A stretch of 14,415 nt of DNA from CAIQJJ01 sp964606085 (GTDB lineage Bacteria > Chloroflexota > Anaerolineae > Anaerolineales > UBA4823). The translations under genes were made by a program, and so were the position numbers. Below the pieces are notes generated by a model that saw only the letters and a program-made list of their open reading frames with translations, was not told the DNA's origin and made no database searches. How positions within the stretch are numbered: position 1 is the stretch's first letter; each line of letters starts with the position of its first letter. The DNA lies in NCBI GenBank assembly GCA_964606085.1, contig CAZSFD010000106.1, positions 1-14,415 on the forward strand. The letters are read 5' to 3'. Below are positions 7,650-14,073 of this stretch, one piece after another.

Positions 7650-8285
7650 ATGACATTCAATTTCGACGATGATAATGACAACAACGCCCAATCAGACGAT
7701 CAGCAGTTTTCAGATGATACCTTTGGCGCACAAGATTTTTATGCAGAAGATACTCGCGAGCAAGGAGCGCCCCCGGAAGAATCGGGCAACCGTACCTTCG
7801 TGATCGTCGCCATTGTCTTAGGCGCACTGATCGTGCTGACCATGATCTGCATTGGGATTTTTGCGGCCACACAAATTTTGCCCACCATGACGGCGGCGCG
7901 TTTGAACCAGGCCACGCAAGATGCGCTCAACGTTGCCACACAGCAGCAAGAGATGATCAACCAGAGCCTGACGCAAACGGCCAACGTCCCCACCGCCACA
8001 GAGGGGTTGCCGGCCACCTTTACGCCTACGCCCTTGCTCGCCGCCACCAAAACACCCGTCCTGGCGGCTACGGCCACGCCCACCCGTGATGTGATCGGCG
8101 CGGAAACGGCTACGGTGATTGCCCTGAAGACCAAACTTGCCGAGGCCCAATTGACCAAGTTGCCTACTGCCACCGCCTTGCCCCAGGGTGGTTTCGCTGA
8201 TGAAGTCGGCGCTCCTGGTCTGGTTGGCCTGGCTATCGTACTGGTGGTCGTTATCTTCCTGGCTCGCCGTATGCGCAGCGGGTGA
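7650..8285 (+). CDS. Two-TM protein with Thr/Pro stalk and LPxTG-like C-terminus
   Basis: A 211-residue protein. The N-terminal 48 residues are very acidic (DDDND, DD repeats) and probably disordered and cytoplasmic. A TM segment lies at about 49-74. Residues 80-176 form a helical, Gln-rich part followed by a Thr/Ala/Pro stalk (TFTPTP, ATKTP, TATPT), typical of extracytoplasmic linkers in Chloroflexota. The C-terminus has LPQGGF (177-182), a hydrophobic segment (188-205) and a basic tail ARRMRSG. This order (LPxTG-like box, TM, Arg tail) mimics a sortase signal, but the Thr is replaced by Gly, so it may only be a second TM anchor. The start is ATG 7650, preceded by GAGGAGAAGG (7638-7647). It is the last gene before the hairpin at 8322-8374. 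The function is unknown. Confidence 0.75.
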   Translation: MTFNFDDDNDNNAQSDDQQFSDDTFGAQDFYAEDTREQGAPPEESGNRTFVIVAIVLGALIVLTMICIGIFAATQILPTMTAARLNQATQDALNVATQQQEMINQSLTQTANVPTATEGLPATFTPTPLLAATKTPVLAATATPTRDVIGAETATVIALKTKLAEAQLTKLPTATALPQGGFADEVGAPGLVGLAIVLVVVIFLARRMRSG

Positions 8286-8321
8286 GCGGCGACGCCATCG
8301 CTTTTTGCCAAACGAATGAGC

Positions 8322-8379
8322 AGCAGGGGTTTTGCGTTGCCTGATCCAAACATCATGCTCGCAAAACCCTTGTTTGTTT
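8322..8379 (+). terminator. Long hairpin: candidate terminator or attenuator
   Basis: Bases 8322-8336 pair with 8360-8374 over 15 positions, with two G-T wobbles; the core GGGTTTTGCG/CGCAAAACCC is perfect. Inside the 23-base loop, GC (8339-8340)/GC (8357-8358) and TGAT (8342-8345)/ATCA (8352-8355) can extend the stem. A modest T-rich stretch (8373-8379) follows. The position after the 211-residue protein's stop and before the ribosome binding site AAGGAA (8380-8385) fits an intrinsic terminator with leaky read-through or a leader attenuator. No clear promoter follows it before 8392. Confidence 0.55.
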
Positions 8380-8391
8380 AAGGAAACCGGT

Positions 8392-10050
8392 ATGCCTGTT
8401 GATGTTGCCAAAGTGTCTGCTTTCTTGGGGCGTATGGCGGTTTTTAAAACGCTCAAACCCCCGCAGCTCGAAGCCATTGCCAGGAACTTTGAGATGGTTT
8501 CCTTGGCAGAGAACGATGTTTTGCTTCACCAGGGGGAAGTTGGCACAGCTTTTTATGTGGTCTTTTCAGGCCGTTTGCAAATTAGCCGTCAGGAAGGCGA
8601 AAATGACTCGCTGCATGTGCTGGCGCACCTGGTACCCGGTGATTATGTTGGCGAGGAATCCTTGTTGTATGGCAATCCACGCACGGCCAACGTGTCGGCA
8701 GAAATGCCATCGGTTGTCTTGCGCATGGATTACGACAATTTTGCCGCGCTGATCCAAAACCATGCGTTGGTGATTCCTTATTTTGTCGCTACGGTTGAGA
8801 GCCGCCGTCTGTCGCGTCAACTTCAATTTGACTGGCTGGGAGCGGGGGAAAGCATCTATTTACTCGTGCGCAAACACCGTTCGTTTTTGCTCTACAAGCT
8901 GTTGCTGCCCGTGGGTGTCAACCTGATCAGTTGGGTTTTCCTGTTTCTGGCGATTGTGTTTTCGGCGGGTATCTTGCAATGGATTTATGGCTTGTTGGGA
9001 TTGAGCATCTTTCTGGTATCGTTGGCGATGGGCGTATGGCAATACATTGATTGGGGGAATGACTATTACATCGTCACCAATCAGCGGGTGATCTGGCTGG
9101 AGAAAGTGATTGGCCTGTACGACAGCCGCGAGGAGGCCCCTCTGGGTACAGTCGTCGCCGTCAACATCCAGAGCGACCAAATCGGGCGTATTTTGGGTTA
9201 TGGCGATATTTCGATCAAAACCTACACTGGCGCGATTGTGATGCGCCAGGTGGCTGAGCCAAATATCCTGGTTGCGCTGATTGATGAATTGGTTGGGCGT
9301 GGTCGGCAGCAGGTGCGCCAATCGGAGGCTGAAGCCATCGAAAAGGCCATTCGCAGCCGCCTGGGGTTGCCAGCGCCCAGTGCTGCCCCGCCGCCTGCTG
9401 GCGTGCCCACTCAAACCGTGCCGCAAATGAGCGCTGCCCGCAAATTGTTGGCCGATTTTTTCAAGATGCGTTACGAAGAAGGCAGCAAGATCACTTTTCG
9501 TAAACATTGGATGGTTTTGTTGGGTGAAACCCTGTGGCCGAATCTCTTGATATTTGTTGCCACCGTCTTGCTCATCATTCGTATTTTTGGCTTTCTGGCC
9601 TTCATCTCCTTGCCCTTCATGTTTGGGCTATGGTTGGCTGCCGTATTGGTCTTGTCGGTTTGGTGGGTCTATGGTTATGTGGACTGGCGCAACGACATGT
9701 ATCAAATCACTGACGATACCATTATTGATATTTATCGCCGGCCATTGGGCGAAGAAACCAAGAAAACGGCAGCGATAGATAATATCCTCAGCTTGCAGCA
9801 TACCCGAGACGGGATATTGCGTTTGCTGCTGAATTATGGCGATGTCATCGCCAATGTTGGCAGTGATAAATTTGTCTTTATGGATGTTTTTGATCCCCCT
9901 TCGGTTGAGCATGAAATTTTTCACCGCATTTCGCAGCGTAAACGCAAGGCGCGGGAGGCCGAACTGGTGCAGCAGCGTGAATACATTGCCGATTGGCTGG
10001 CTGCTTATCATCGTCAGGTGGCCCAGTTGCAGAGCAATCAACCCAAGTGA
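8392..10050 (+). CDS. cNMP-binding-like domain fused to two TM–bacterial PH-like (bPH2/DUF304) units
   Basis: A 552-residue protein. Residues about 11-140 form a cyclic-nucleotide-binding-like (Crp/CAP cNMP) domain. Its phosphate-binding cassette GEESLLYGNPRTANV (87-101) keeps the Glu and Arg that contact the ligand in the family. Two TM helices follow (about 166-190 and 196-216), then a PH-like domain (about 217-302), a Pro/Ala linker (325-345), a second TM pair (about 382-427) and a second PH-like domain (about 428-512), ending in a charged helix. The halves are internal copies: YIDWGNDYYIVT (218-229) matches YVDWRNDMYQIT (429-440), and LGYGDISI matches LNYGDVIA. The ATG at 8392 has AAGGAA (8380-8385) at 6 bases. 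The frame stays open upstream to a TTG at 8332, but that lies inside the hairpin and adds only 20 Cys-rich residues. Likely a membrane sensor; ligand and output are unknown. Confidence 0.85.
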   Translation: MPVDVAKVSAFLGRMAVFKTLKPPQLEAIARNFEMVSLAENDVLLHQGEVGTAFYVVFSGRLQISRQEGENDSLHVLAHLVPGDYVGEESLLYGNPRTANVSAEMPSVVLRMDYDNFAALIQNHALVIPYFVATVESRRLSRQLQFDWLGAGESIYLLVRKHRSFLLYKLLLPVGVNLISWVFLFLAIVFSAGILQWIYGLLGLSIFLVSLAMGVWQYIDWGNDYYIVTNQRVIWLEKVIGLYDSREEAPLGTVVAVNIQSDQIGRILGYGDISIKTYTGAIVMRQVAEPNILVALIDELVGRGRQQVRQSEAEAIEKAIRSRLGLPAPSAAPPPAGVPTQTVPQMSAARKLLADFFKMRYEEGSKITFRKHWMVLLGETLWPNLLIFVATVLLIIRIFGFLAFISLPFMFGLWLAAVLVLSVWWVYGYVDWRNDMYQITDDTIIDIYRRPLGEETKKTAAIDNILSLQHTRDGILRLLLNYGDVIANVGSDKFVFMDVFDPPSVEHEIFHRISQRKRKAREAELVQQREYIADWLAAYHRQVAQLQSNQPK

Positions 10051-10077
10051 AGCCGCGTATGGTGATTTATTTCGCGG

Positions 10078-10083
10078 TAAAAT
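10078..10083 (+). promoter_or_regulatory. Possible -10 element for def
   Basis: TAAAAT (one mismatch to TATAAT) lies 33 bases before the def start, just after a GC-rich 5-bp inverted repeat (CCGCG 10053-10057, CGCGG 10073-10077). No good -35 hexamer is seen at 16-18 bases upstream, so this is weak. Confidence 0.25.
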
Positions 10084-10116
10084 CGGGGGACGTTTAGCCG
10101 AAAATTAGAGGTTGTT

Positions 10117-10626
10117 ATGTCGCTTCGAGAAATTGTTACCATTCCCCATGAAGTGTTGCGCCGCAAAGCCCGCAAGCGCACCGATTTTGGCCCCGAACTG
10201 CAAACGCTGTTGGATGACATGGTAGAAACCATGCGCGCTGCCCCTGGCGTGGGGCTGGCCGCCCCGCAGGTGGGCATCTCCGAACGGATTATTGTGGTCG
10301 AATATGGCGATGATGAAAAAGAAGACGCCCCTAAAAAGCTCTTCACCATCGTCAACCCCGAAATCACCCGCAAATCTGATGAAACCGTGGTGGGTGTTGA
10401 AGGATGCTTGTCCGTCCCCAATCTGTTGGGCGAGGTCGAACGTCACGATGCCATCACCGTCAAAGGCTTCAATCGCCGCGGCCAGCCGATGGCGATCAAG
10501 GCCAAAGGTTGGTTGGCGCGCATCTTCCAGCACGAGATCGATCACCTCGATGGCATTCTTTACACTGATCTTGCCGAACGCGTGTGGGTGCCTGAGACCC
10601 CCGAGGAGTTCGCGGCCTACGATTGA
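10117..10626 (+). CDS. def: Peptide deformylase
   Basis: A 169-residue enzyme that removes the N-formyl group from the initiator methionine of nascent proteins in the cytoplasm. All three family motifs are present: GVGLAAPQ (44-51), EGCLS (95-99) with metal ligand Cys97, and HEIDH (139-143) with metal ligands His139 and His143 and catalytic Glu140. The length is normal for the family. The start is ATG 10117 with AGAGG (10107-10111) 5 bases upstream. A short acidic insertion (YGDDEKEDAPKK, 63-74) follows the first motif. The gene is followed by recF after 12 bases, so the two are probably co-transcribed. Confidence 0.97.
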   Translation: MSLREIVTIPHEVLRRKARKRTDFGPELQTLLDDMVETMRAAPGVGLAAPQVGISERIIVVEYGDDEKEDAPKKLFTIVNPEITRKSDETVVGVEGCLSVPNLLGEVERHDAITVKGFNRRGQPMAIKAKGWLARIFQHEIDHLDGILYTDLAERVWVPETPEEFAAYD

Positions 10627-10638
10627 CCCCTCGCTGAA

Positions 10639-11844
10639 ATGCGCCTCACCCATCTTTCATTAACCGATTTTCGTAATTTCACCCGGTTGGATATGGATGT
10701 TCCGCCGGGTGCATTGTTGCTTACCGGCGATAACGCCCAGGGCAAGACCAGCCTGCTCGAGGCGGTCTACTACCTGGCAACCTTTGTCTCGTTCCATGCC
10801 GAACACGACCGCCAATTGGTCAATTTTTTGGCCGGGCGAGCGCCGTTGGCGGTGGCCCGCATCGTGGGCGATTTTGAGCGCGGCGGGGCGGCGCATCGCC
10901 TGGAAGTGCGTTTGATTCAAGACGCCTCGAACGCCAATGGCACATCTTTCCGCAAGGAAGTGCTGCTGGATGGGGTCAAACGAAAAACCCATGAGACCGT
11001 CGGCCAGTTCAACGCCGTCTTGTTTTTGCCGCAATCCACGCGCATCATCGAAGGCGCACCCGATGAGCGCCGGCGCTACATCAATCTCACCCTTTCCCAG
11101 GTGGTCAGCGCCTACGCCCCGGCGCTGACCGATTACACCCGCACCCTCACCCAACGCAACGCCCTGCTCAAGCAGATCAACGAACGGGGCGGCGATCAGA
11201 CGCAGCTCGATTTTTGGGATGCCCAGCTTGCCCAGGCTGGCGCACAGTTGATCCACGCCCGCATTCAGGCCATTCAAGAAATTGAACGCCTGGCGGCGCG
11301 CCTGCACCTGGAATTGAGCCACGGCGCGGAAGTGCTGCGCCTTTCTTACCAGCCTTCTTACGACCCCTGCGCGCACCCCGCCGGGCAAATTGCTCTGCCG
11401 CTCGATGCACCCGTAGACCGCGCCGCGTTCACCCCCGCCCAAATTCGCCAGGGCTTTCTCGATCAACTCACCCGGCGACGGCGGGAGGACATCACCCGCG
11501 GTGTGACCACCTGCGGCCCGCACCGCGACGAAGTACGCTTTCTCGGCAATGGGCTGGACCTGGGCACCTATGGCTCGCGCGGCCAGATTCGCACGGCCAT
11601 CCTTTCTATTAAGTTAGCTGAAGTCTCGTGGATGAAAGAGAAAACATCGCATTGGCCGGTGCTGCTGCTCGATGAAGTGCTGGCCGAGTTAGATGCGCAC
11701 CGCCGGGCCGATCTGCTCGACCGCCTGGATGCTTATCCCCAATCCCTGCTCACAACCACCGACCTGGATTTATTTTCCCCCGGCTTTGTACAAAAATCCA
11801 CCTGCTGGCAAGTTAGCGCCGGGCGCGTGGGTGTTGGTTCATAG
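10639..11844 (+). CDS. recF: DNA replication and repair protein RecF
   Basis: A 401-residue SMC-like ATPase that, in known bacteria, acts with RecO and RecR to load RecA at gapped DNA. The Walker A loop is GDNAQGKT (30-37), the ABC-type signature is GSRGQIRT (312-319), and Walker B is VLLLDEVLAELD (341-352). The RecF-typical YTRTLTQRNALLK (166-178) and TCGPHRDEVRF (291-301) are also present. The ATG is 12 bases after the def stop, with no recognisable Shine-Dalgarno sequence, so translation may depend on coupling to def. The usual dnaA-dnaN-recF-gyrB setting is absent. The 3' end overlaps the 3' end of the opposing rsmG by 6 bases. Confidence 0.96.
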   Translation: MRLTHLSLTDFRNFTRLDMDVPPGALLLTGDNAQGKTSLLEAVYYLATFVSFHAEHDRQLVNFLAGRAPLAVARIVGDFERGGAAHRLEVRLIQDASNANGTSFRKEVLLDGVKRKTHETVGQFNAVLFLPQSTRIIEGAPDERRRYINLTLSQVVSAYAPALTDYTRTLTQRNALLKQINERGGDQTQLDFWDAQLAQAGAQLIHARIQAIQEIERLAARLHLELSHGAEVLRLSYQPSYDPCAHPAGQIALPLDAPVDRAAFTPAQIRQGFLDQLTRRRREDITRGVTTCGPHRDEVRFLGNGLDLGTYGSRGQIRTAILSIKLAEVSWMKEKTSHWPVLLLDEVLAELDAHRRADLLDRLDAYPQSLLTTTDLDLFSPGFVQKSTCWQVSAGRVGVGS

Positions 11845-12549
11845 GGGCTTTTTCTCGGCCTGGCCCACTCGCCGCGGGTAAGTGTGGGGCGTGGCGGCGA
11901 TTTTATCCATCACCACCAGGTAGCGATCTTCCACCACCCCCGGCAGCGTCACCGGGATGATCTGTCGCAGGTGTCCGCCCAAGATGCGCATGGCGTGTTC
12001 GGCGCGCTGCGCCTCTGCCGGGCCGCTTTCCCCCTTCATGGCTAAGGCCCGACCGCCCACCCGCACCAAAGGCAGCAGATATTCGCTCAGGGTGGGCAGG
12101 TTTGCCACGGCACGTGCCACGGCCCAATCGTAGCGTTCGCGATGCTGAACGTTTTGGCCCAGGGTCTCTACCCGTTCTTGCAGCACCTCCACCCCCTCTA
12201 GCCTGAGGGTTTTGACCATGTGCTGGCAAAATGTGACCTTTTTGCCAATCGATTCGACCAGGGTCAGGTGCATGGCGGGGTAGATAATTTTCAAGGGGAT
12301 TCCCGGGAAACCCGCTCCGGTGCCCACGTCTATCACCCGTTCGACAACGCTTTCGCGCAAGGCCAGCAGGCAGGTGAACGAATCGAGGAAATGTTTGGTT
12401 TGTATCCCCTCGATATCGCGAATAGCGGTCAGGTTGAAACGGCTGTTCCAGGCTAATAGCTCACGTTCGTAGGTTTGCAGCGCCGCCAACTGTGCGGCAG
12501 AGAGGCGCAAACCGAAAAGAGTCTGTGCGTGTTGGGCCAGCTTGTCCAT
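11839..12549 (-). CDS. rsmG: 16S rRNA (guanine-N7) methyltransferase RsmG (GidB)
   Basis: A 236-residue SAM-dependent methyltransferase that modifies G527 (E. coli numbering) of 16S rRNA. Family landmarks are WNSRFNLTAI (34-43), HFLDSF (53-58), the SAM loop DVGTGAGFPGIPL (74-86), VARAVANL (144-151), MKG (171-173) and the C-terminal TYPRRVGQAEKKPL. The frame is open much further upstream, but the family begins close to ATG 12549 (MDKLAQHAQTL), and an exact TATAAT (12562-12557 on the - strand) ends seven bases before it. A longer start at ATG 12606 would give 255 residues with an atypical N-terminus. No Shine-Dalgarno precedes 12549. The gene is convergent with recF (stops overlap) and divergent from rho. 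Confidence 0.95.
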   Translation of the reverse strand: MDKLAQHAQTLFGLRLSAAQLAALQTYERELLAWNSRFNLTAIRDIEGIQTKHFLDSFTCLLALRESVVERVIDVGTGAGFPGIPLKIIYPAMHLTLVESIGKKVTFCQHMVKTLRLEGVEVLQERVETLGQNVQHRERYDWAVARAVANLPTLSEYLLPLVRVGGRALAMKGESGPAEAQRAEHAMRILGGHLRQIIPVTLPGVVEDRYLVVMDKIAATPHTYPRRVGQAEKKPL

Positions 12550-12556
12550 TGGCACG

Positions 12557-12562
12557 ATTATA
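12557..12562 (-). promoter_or_regulatory. -10 element of rsmG, possibly giving a leaderless mRNA
   Basis: On the - strand an exact TATAAT is followed by seven bases (CGTGCCA) and then the rsmG ATG at 12549. Transcription starting about seven bases after the -10 box would begin at or next to the ATG. The -35 region at 17-18 bases (TATGCA or TTATGC) is poor. Confidence 0.5.
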
Positions 12563-12610
12563 CCGAGGTTTTTGTAAGGTGCATAAGCCGTTTGAAATCG
12601 TTTCATTGTC

Positions 12611-12640
12611 TTGCGCCACCCCTCGCGGCGTGCTATAATG
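12611..12640 (+). promoter_or_regulatory. Promoter of rho (extended -10)
   Basis: TTGCGC (12611-12616), a 17-base spacer and a perfect TATAAT (12634-12639) preceded by TGC (12631-12633), which is an extended -10 (TGn). Transcription would start near 12646 and give a leader of about 139 bases before the rho ATG at 12785. The promoter lies back to back with that of rsmG. Confidence 0.7.
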
Positions 12641-12720
12641 CAATCAACTTTCCCCTTTTTGGTAAGATTTGCATAGATGTTTGTATCCGCTGCACCTGGG
12701 CGAAGAAAACGCGGCGGTTG

Positions 12721-12770
12721 TTTTCCCCTCCCTCTCATTAACCCTTTGAAAATCCCATACTCCCCGATAA
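12721..12770 (+). promoter_or_regulatory. C-rich, G-poor rho leader, candidate rut site
   Basis: This 50-base stretch of the inferred untranslated leader holds 20 C and 2 G, with repeated pyrimidine-C steps (TCCCC, TCCCTCTC, ACCC, TCCC, TCCCC). Such C-over-G bubbles are the known hallmark of Rho loading sites. Autoregulation of rho by premature termination in its leader is established in E. coli, so a similar loop is plausible here by inference. Confidence 0.45.
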
Positions 12771-12784
12771 AAATAGAGAACAGC

Positions 12785-14062
12785 ATGAAAGTACTCGAAC
12801 TTGAAAACGCCCCTCTGGCCCAGCTTCGGCAACTGGCCAGAGAGCTTGCCGTGCATGATTTTGGACGGCTGAAAAAAGAAGACCTGATTTTGCGCATTCA
12901 ACAAGCCGAGGCCGAAAAAGAAGGCGTCGAAATGCGCGGCGGCATTCTCGAAATTATGAGCGATGGCATTGGTTTTTTGCGCTCTGGGCATTACCAGCCG
13001 GGCGCGCACGATGTGTATGTCTCGCAATCGCAAATTCGCCGCTATTTTATGCGCAATGGCGACCTGGTGATTGGTCATGTGCGCCCGCCACGCGAATCGG
13101 AAAAGCATTATGGCTTGCTCAAGGTCGCCAGTATCAATGGCGTTGACCCCGATGAACTGCGCCAGCGGCCTAATTTTGAACAACTGACCCCCATCTTCCC
13201 CGATGTGCGCTTTGACCTGGAGACAGACCGCCATACCACGGCCACCCGCCTGATCAACCTCGTTGCCCCCATCGGGCGCGGCCAGCGCGGGCTGATTGTT
13301 TCGCCGCCCAAAGCCGGCAAGACCACCATCTTGAAGCAAATTGCCAACGCAGTCTCATTGAAATATCCTGATGTTCACCTGATGATGGCGCTGATCGGTG
13401 AGCGCCCGGAAGAAGTGACCGATATGGATCGCTCGGTGGATGCAGAGGTGATCTCATCCACCTTCGATGAGCCGGTGACTTCGCATGTGCGCGTGGCCGA
13501 AATGGTGCTGGAACGCGCCAAGCGCCTGGTAGAAACGGGCCGCCACGTGGTCATCTTGATGGATTCGATCACCCGTCTGGCGCGGGCCTATAACCTGGTG
13601 GTGACGCCTTCGGGCCGCACGCTTTCGGGCGGTATTGACCCTTCGGCGCTTTATCCGCCTAAGCGCTTCTTTGGTGCAGCCCGCAATATCGAGGAAGGCG
13701 GCTCGCTGACGATCATCGCCACCTGCCTGGTAGATACGGGTTCCCGCATGGATGACGTGGTCTACGAGGAATTCAAAGGCACCGGCAACATGGAACTGCA
13801 CCTGTCGCGCCGCCTGCAGGAACGCCGCATTTTCCCGGCCATTGACATTGAACGCTCATCCACCCGCCGCGAAGAAATTTTGCTGGGGCCTGATCTCACG
13901 CCGCGTGTCTGGTTGATGCGCCGCATGTACGACCACATGGTTGCCGAGCCGCCGCATGGGGCTGGTTTGGATCACGGCGCGGCCACCGAAGCCATTTTGC
14001 AACGCCTTTCGCGAACGTTGAACAACGCAGAATTCCTCGAAACGCTGCACGATGGCATGTAA
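12785..14062 (+). CDS. rho: Transcription termination factor Rho
   Basis: A 425-residue hexameric RNA-dependent ATPase/translocase. It has an N-terminal Rho_N helical domain (about 5-40), a cold-shock-like primary RNA-binding domain with GGILEIMSDGIGFLRS (52-67), Walker A PPKAGKT (174-180), catalytic-loop GERPEEVTDM (205-214), Walker B region VVILMDSITRLARAYN (255-270), Q-loop VTPSGRTLSGG (273-283) and GTGNMELHLSRRL (332-344). The length is close to E. coli Rho (419). The open frame begins at ATG 12677, but those 36 extra residues are encoded by the C-rich leader and look unlike Rho; ATG 12785 starts at the Rho_N domain. Its ribosome binding site is weak (TAGAGAA). The next gene's AGAGG overlaps the rho stop region. 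Confidence 0.97.
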   Translation: MKVLELENAPLAQLRQLARELAVHDFGRLKKEDLILRIQQAEAEKEGVEMRGGILEIMSDGIGFLRSGHYQPGAHDVYVSQSQIRRYFMRNGDLVIGHVRPPRESEKHYGLLKVASINGVDPDELRQRPNFEQLTPIFPDVRFDLETDRHTTATRLINLVAPIGRGQRGLIVSPPKAGKTTILKQIANAVSLKYPDVHLMMALIGERPEEVTDMDRSVDAEVISSTFDEPVTSHVRVAEMVLERAKRLVETGRHVVILMDSITRLARAYNLVVTPSGRTLSGGIDPSALYPPKRFFGAARNIEEGGSLTIIATCLVDTGSRMDDVVYEEFKGTGNMELHLSRRLQERRIFPAIDIERSSTRREEILLGPDLTPRVWLMRRMYDHMVAEPPHGAGLDHGAATEAILQRLSRTLNNAEFLETLHDGM

Positions 14063-14073
14063 GAGGTTATGCG

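Noticed and set aside
8332..8391. TTG start adding 20 residues to the cNMP/PH protein
   Set aside because: It lies inside the stem of the hairpin and has no ribosome binding site, while ATG 8392 has AAGGAA at 6 bases.
10660..11523. 287-residue open frame on the - strand
   Set aside because: Antisense to recF, whose full set of motifs is intact. No recognisable motif in the shadow frame.
12677..12784. N-terminal extension of Rho to 461 residues
   Set aside because: The 36 extra residues are Pro/Arg-rich products of the C-rich leader. The Rho_N domain starts at 12785.
12550..12897. N-terminal extension of RsmG to 352 residues
   Set aside because: It would run through both promoters and the rho N-terminal coding region. 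The extra 116 residues are unlike RsmG, and the family length fits the start at 12549.
12644..13339. 231-residue open frame on the - strand
   Set aside because: Antisense to rho and its leader. No ribosome binding site or family pattern.
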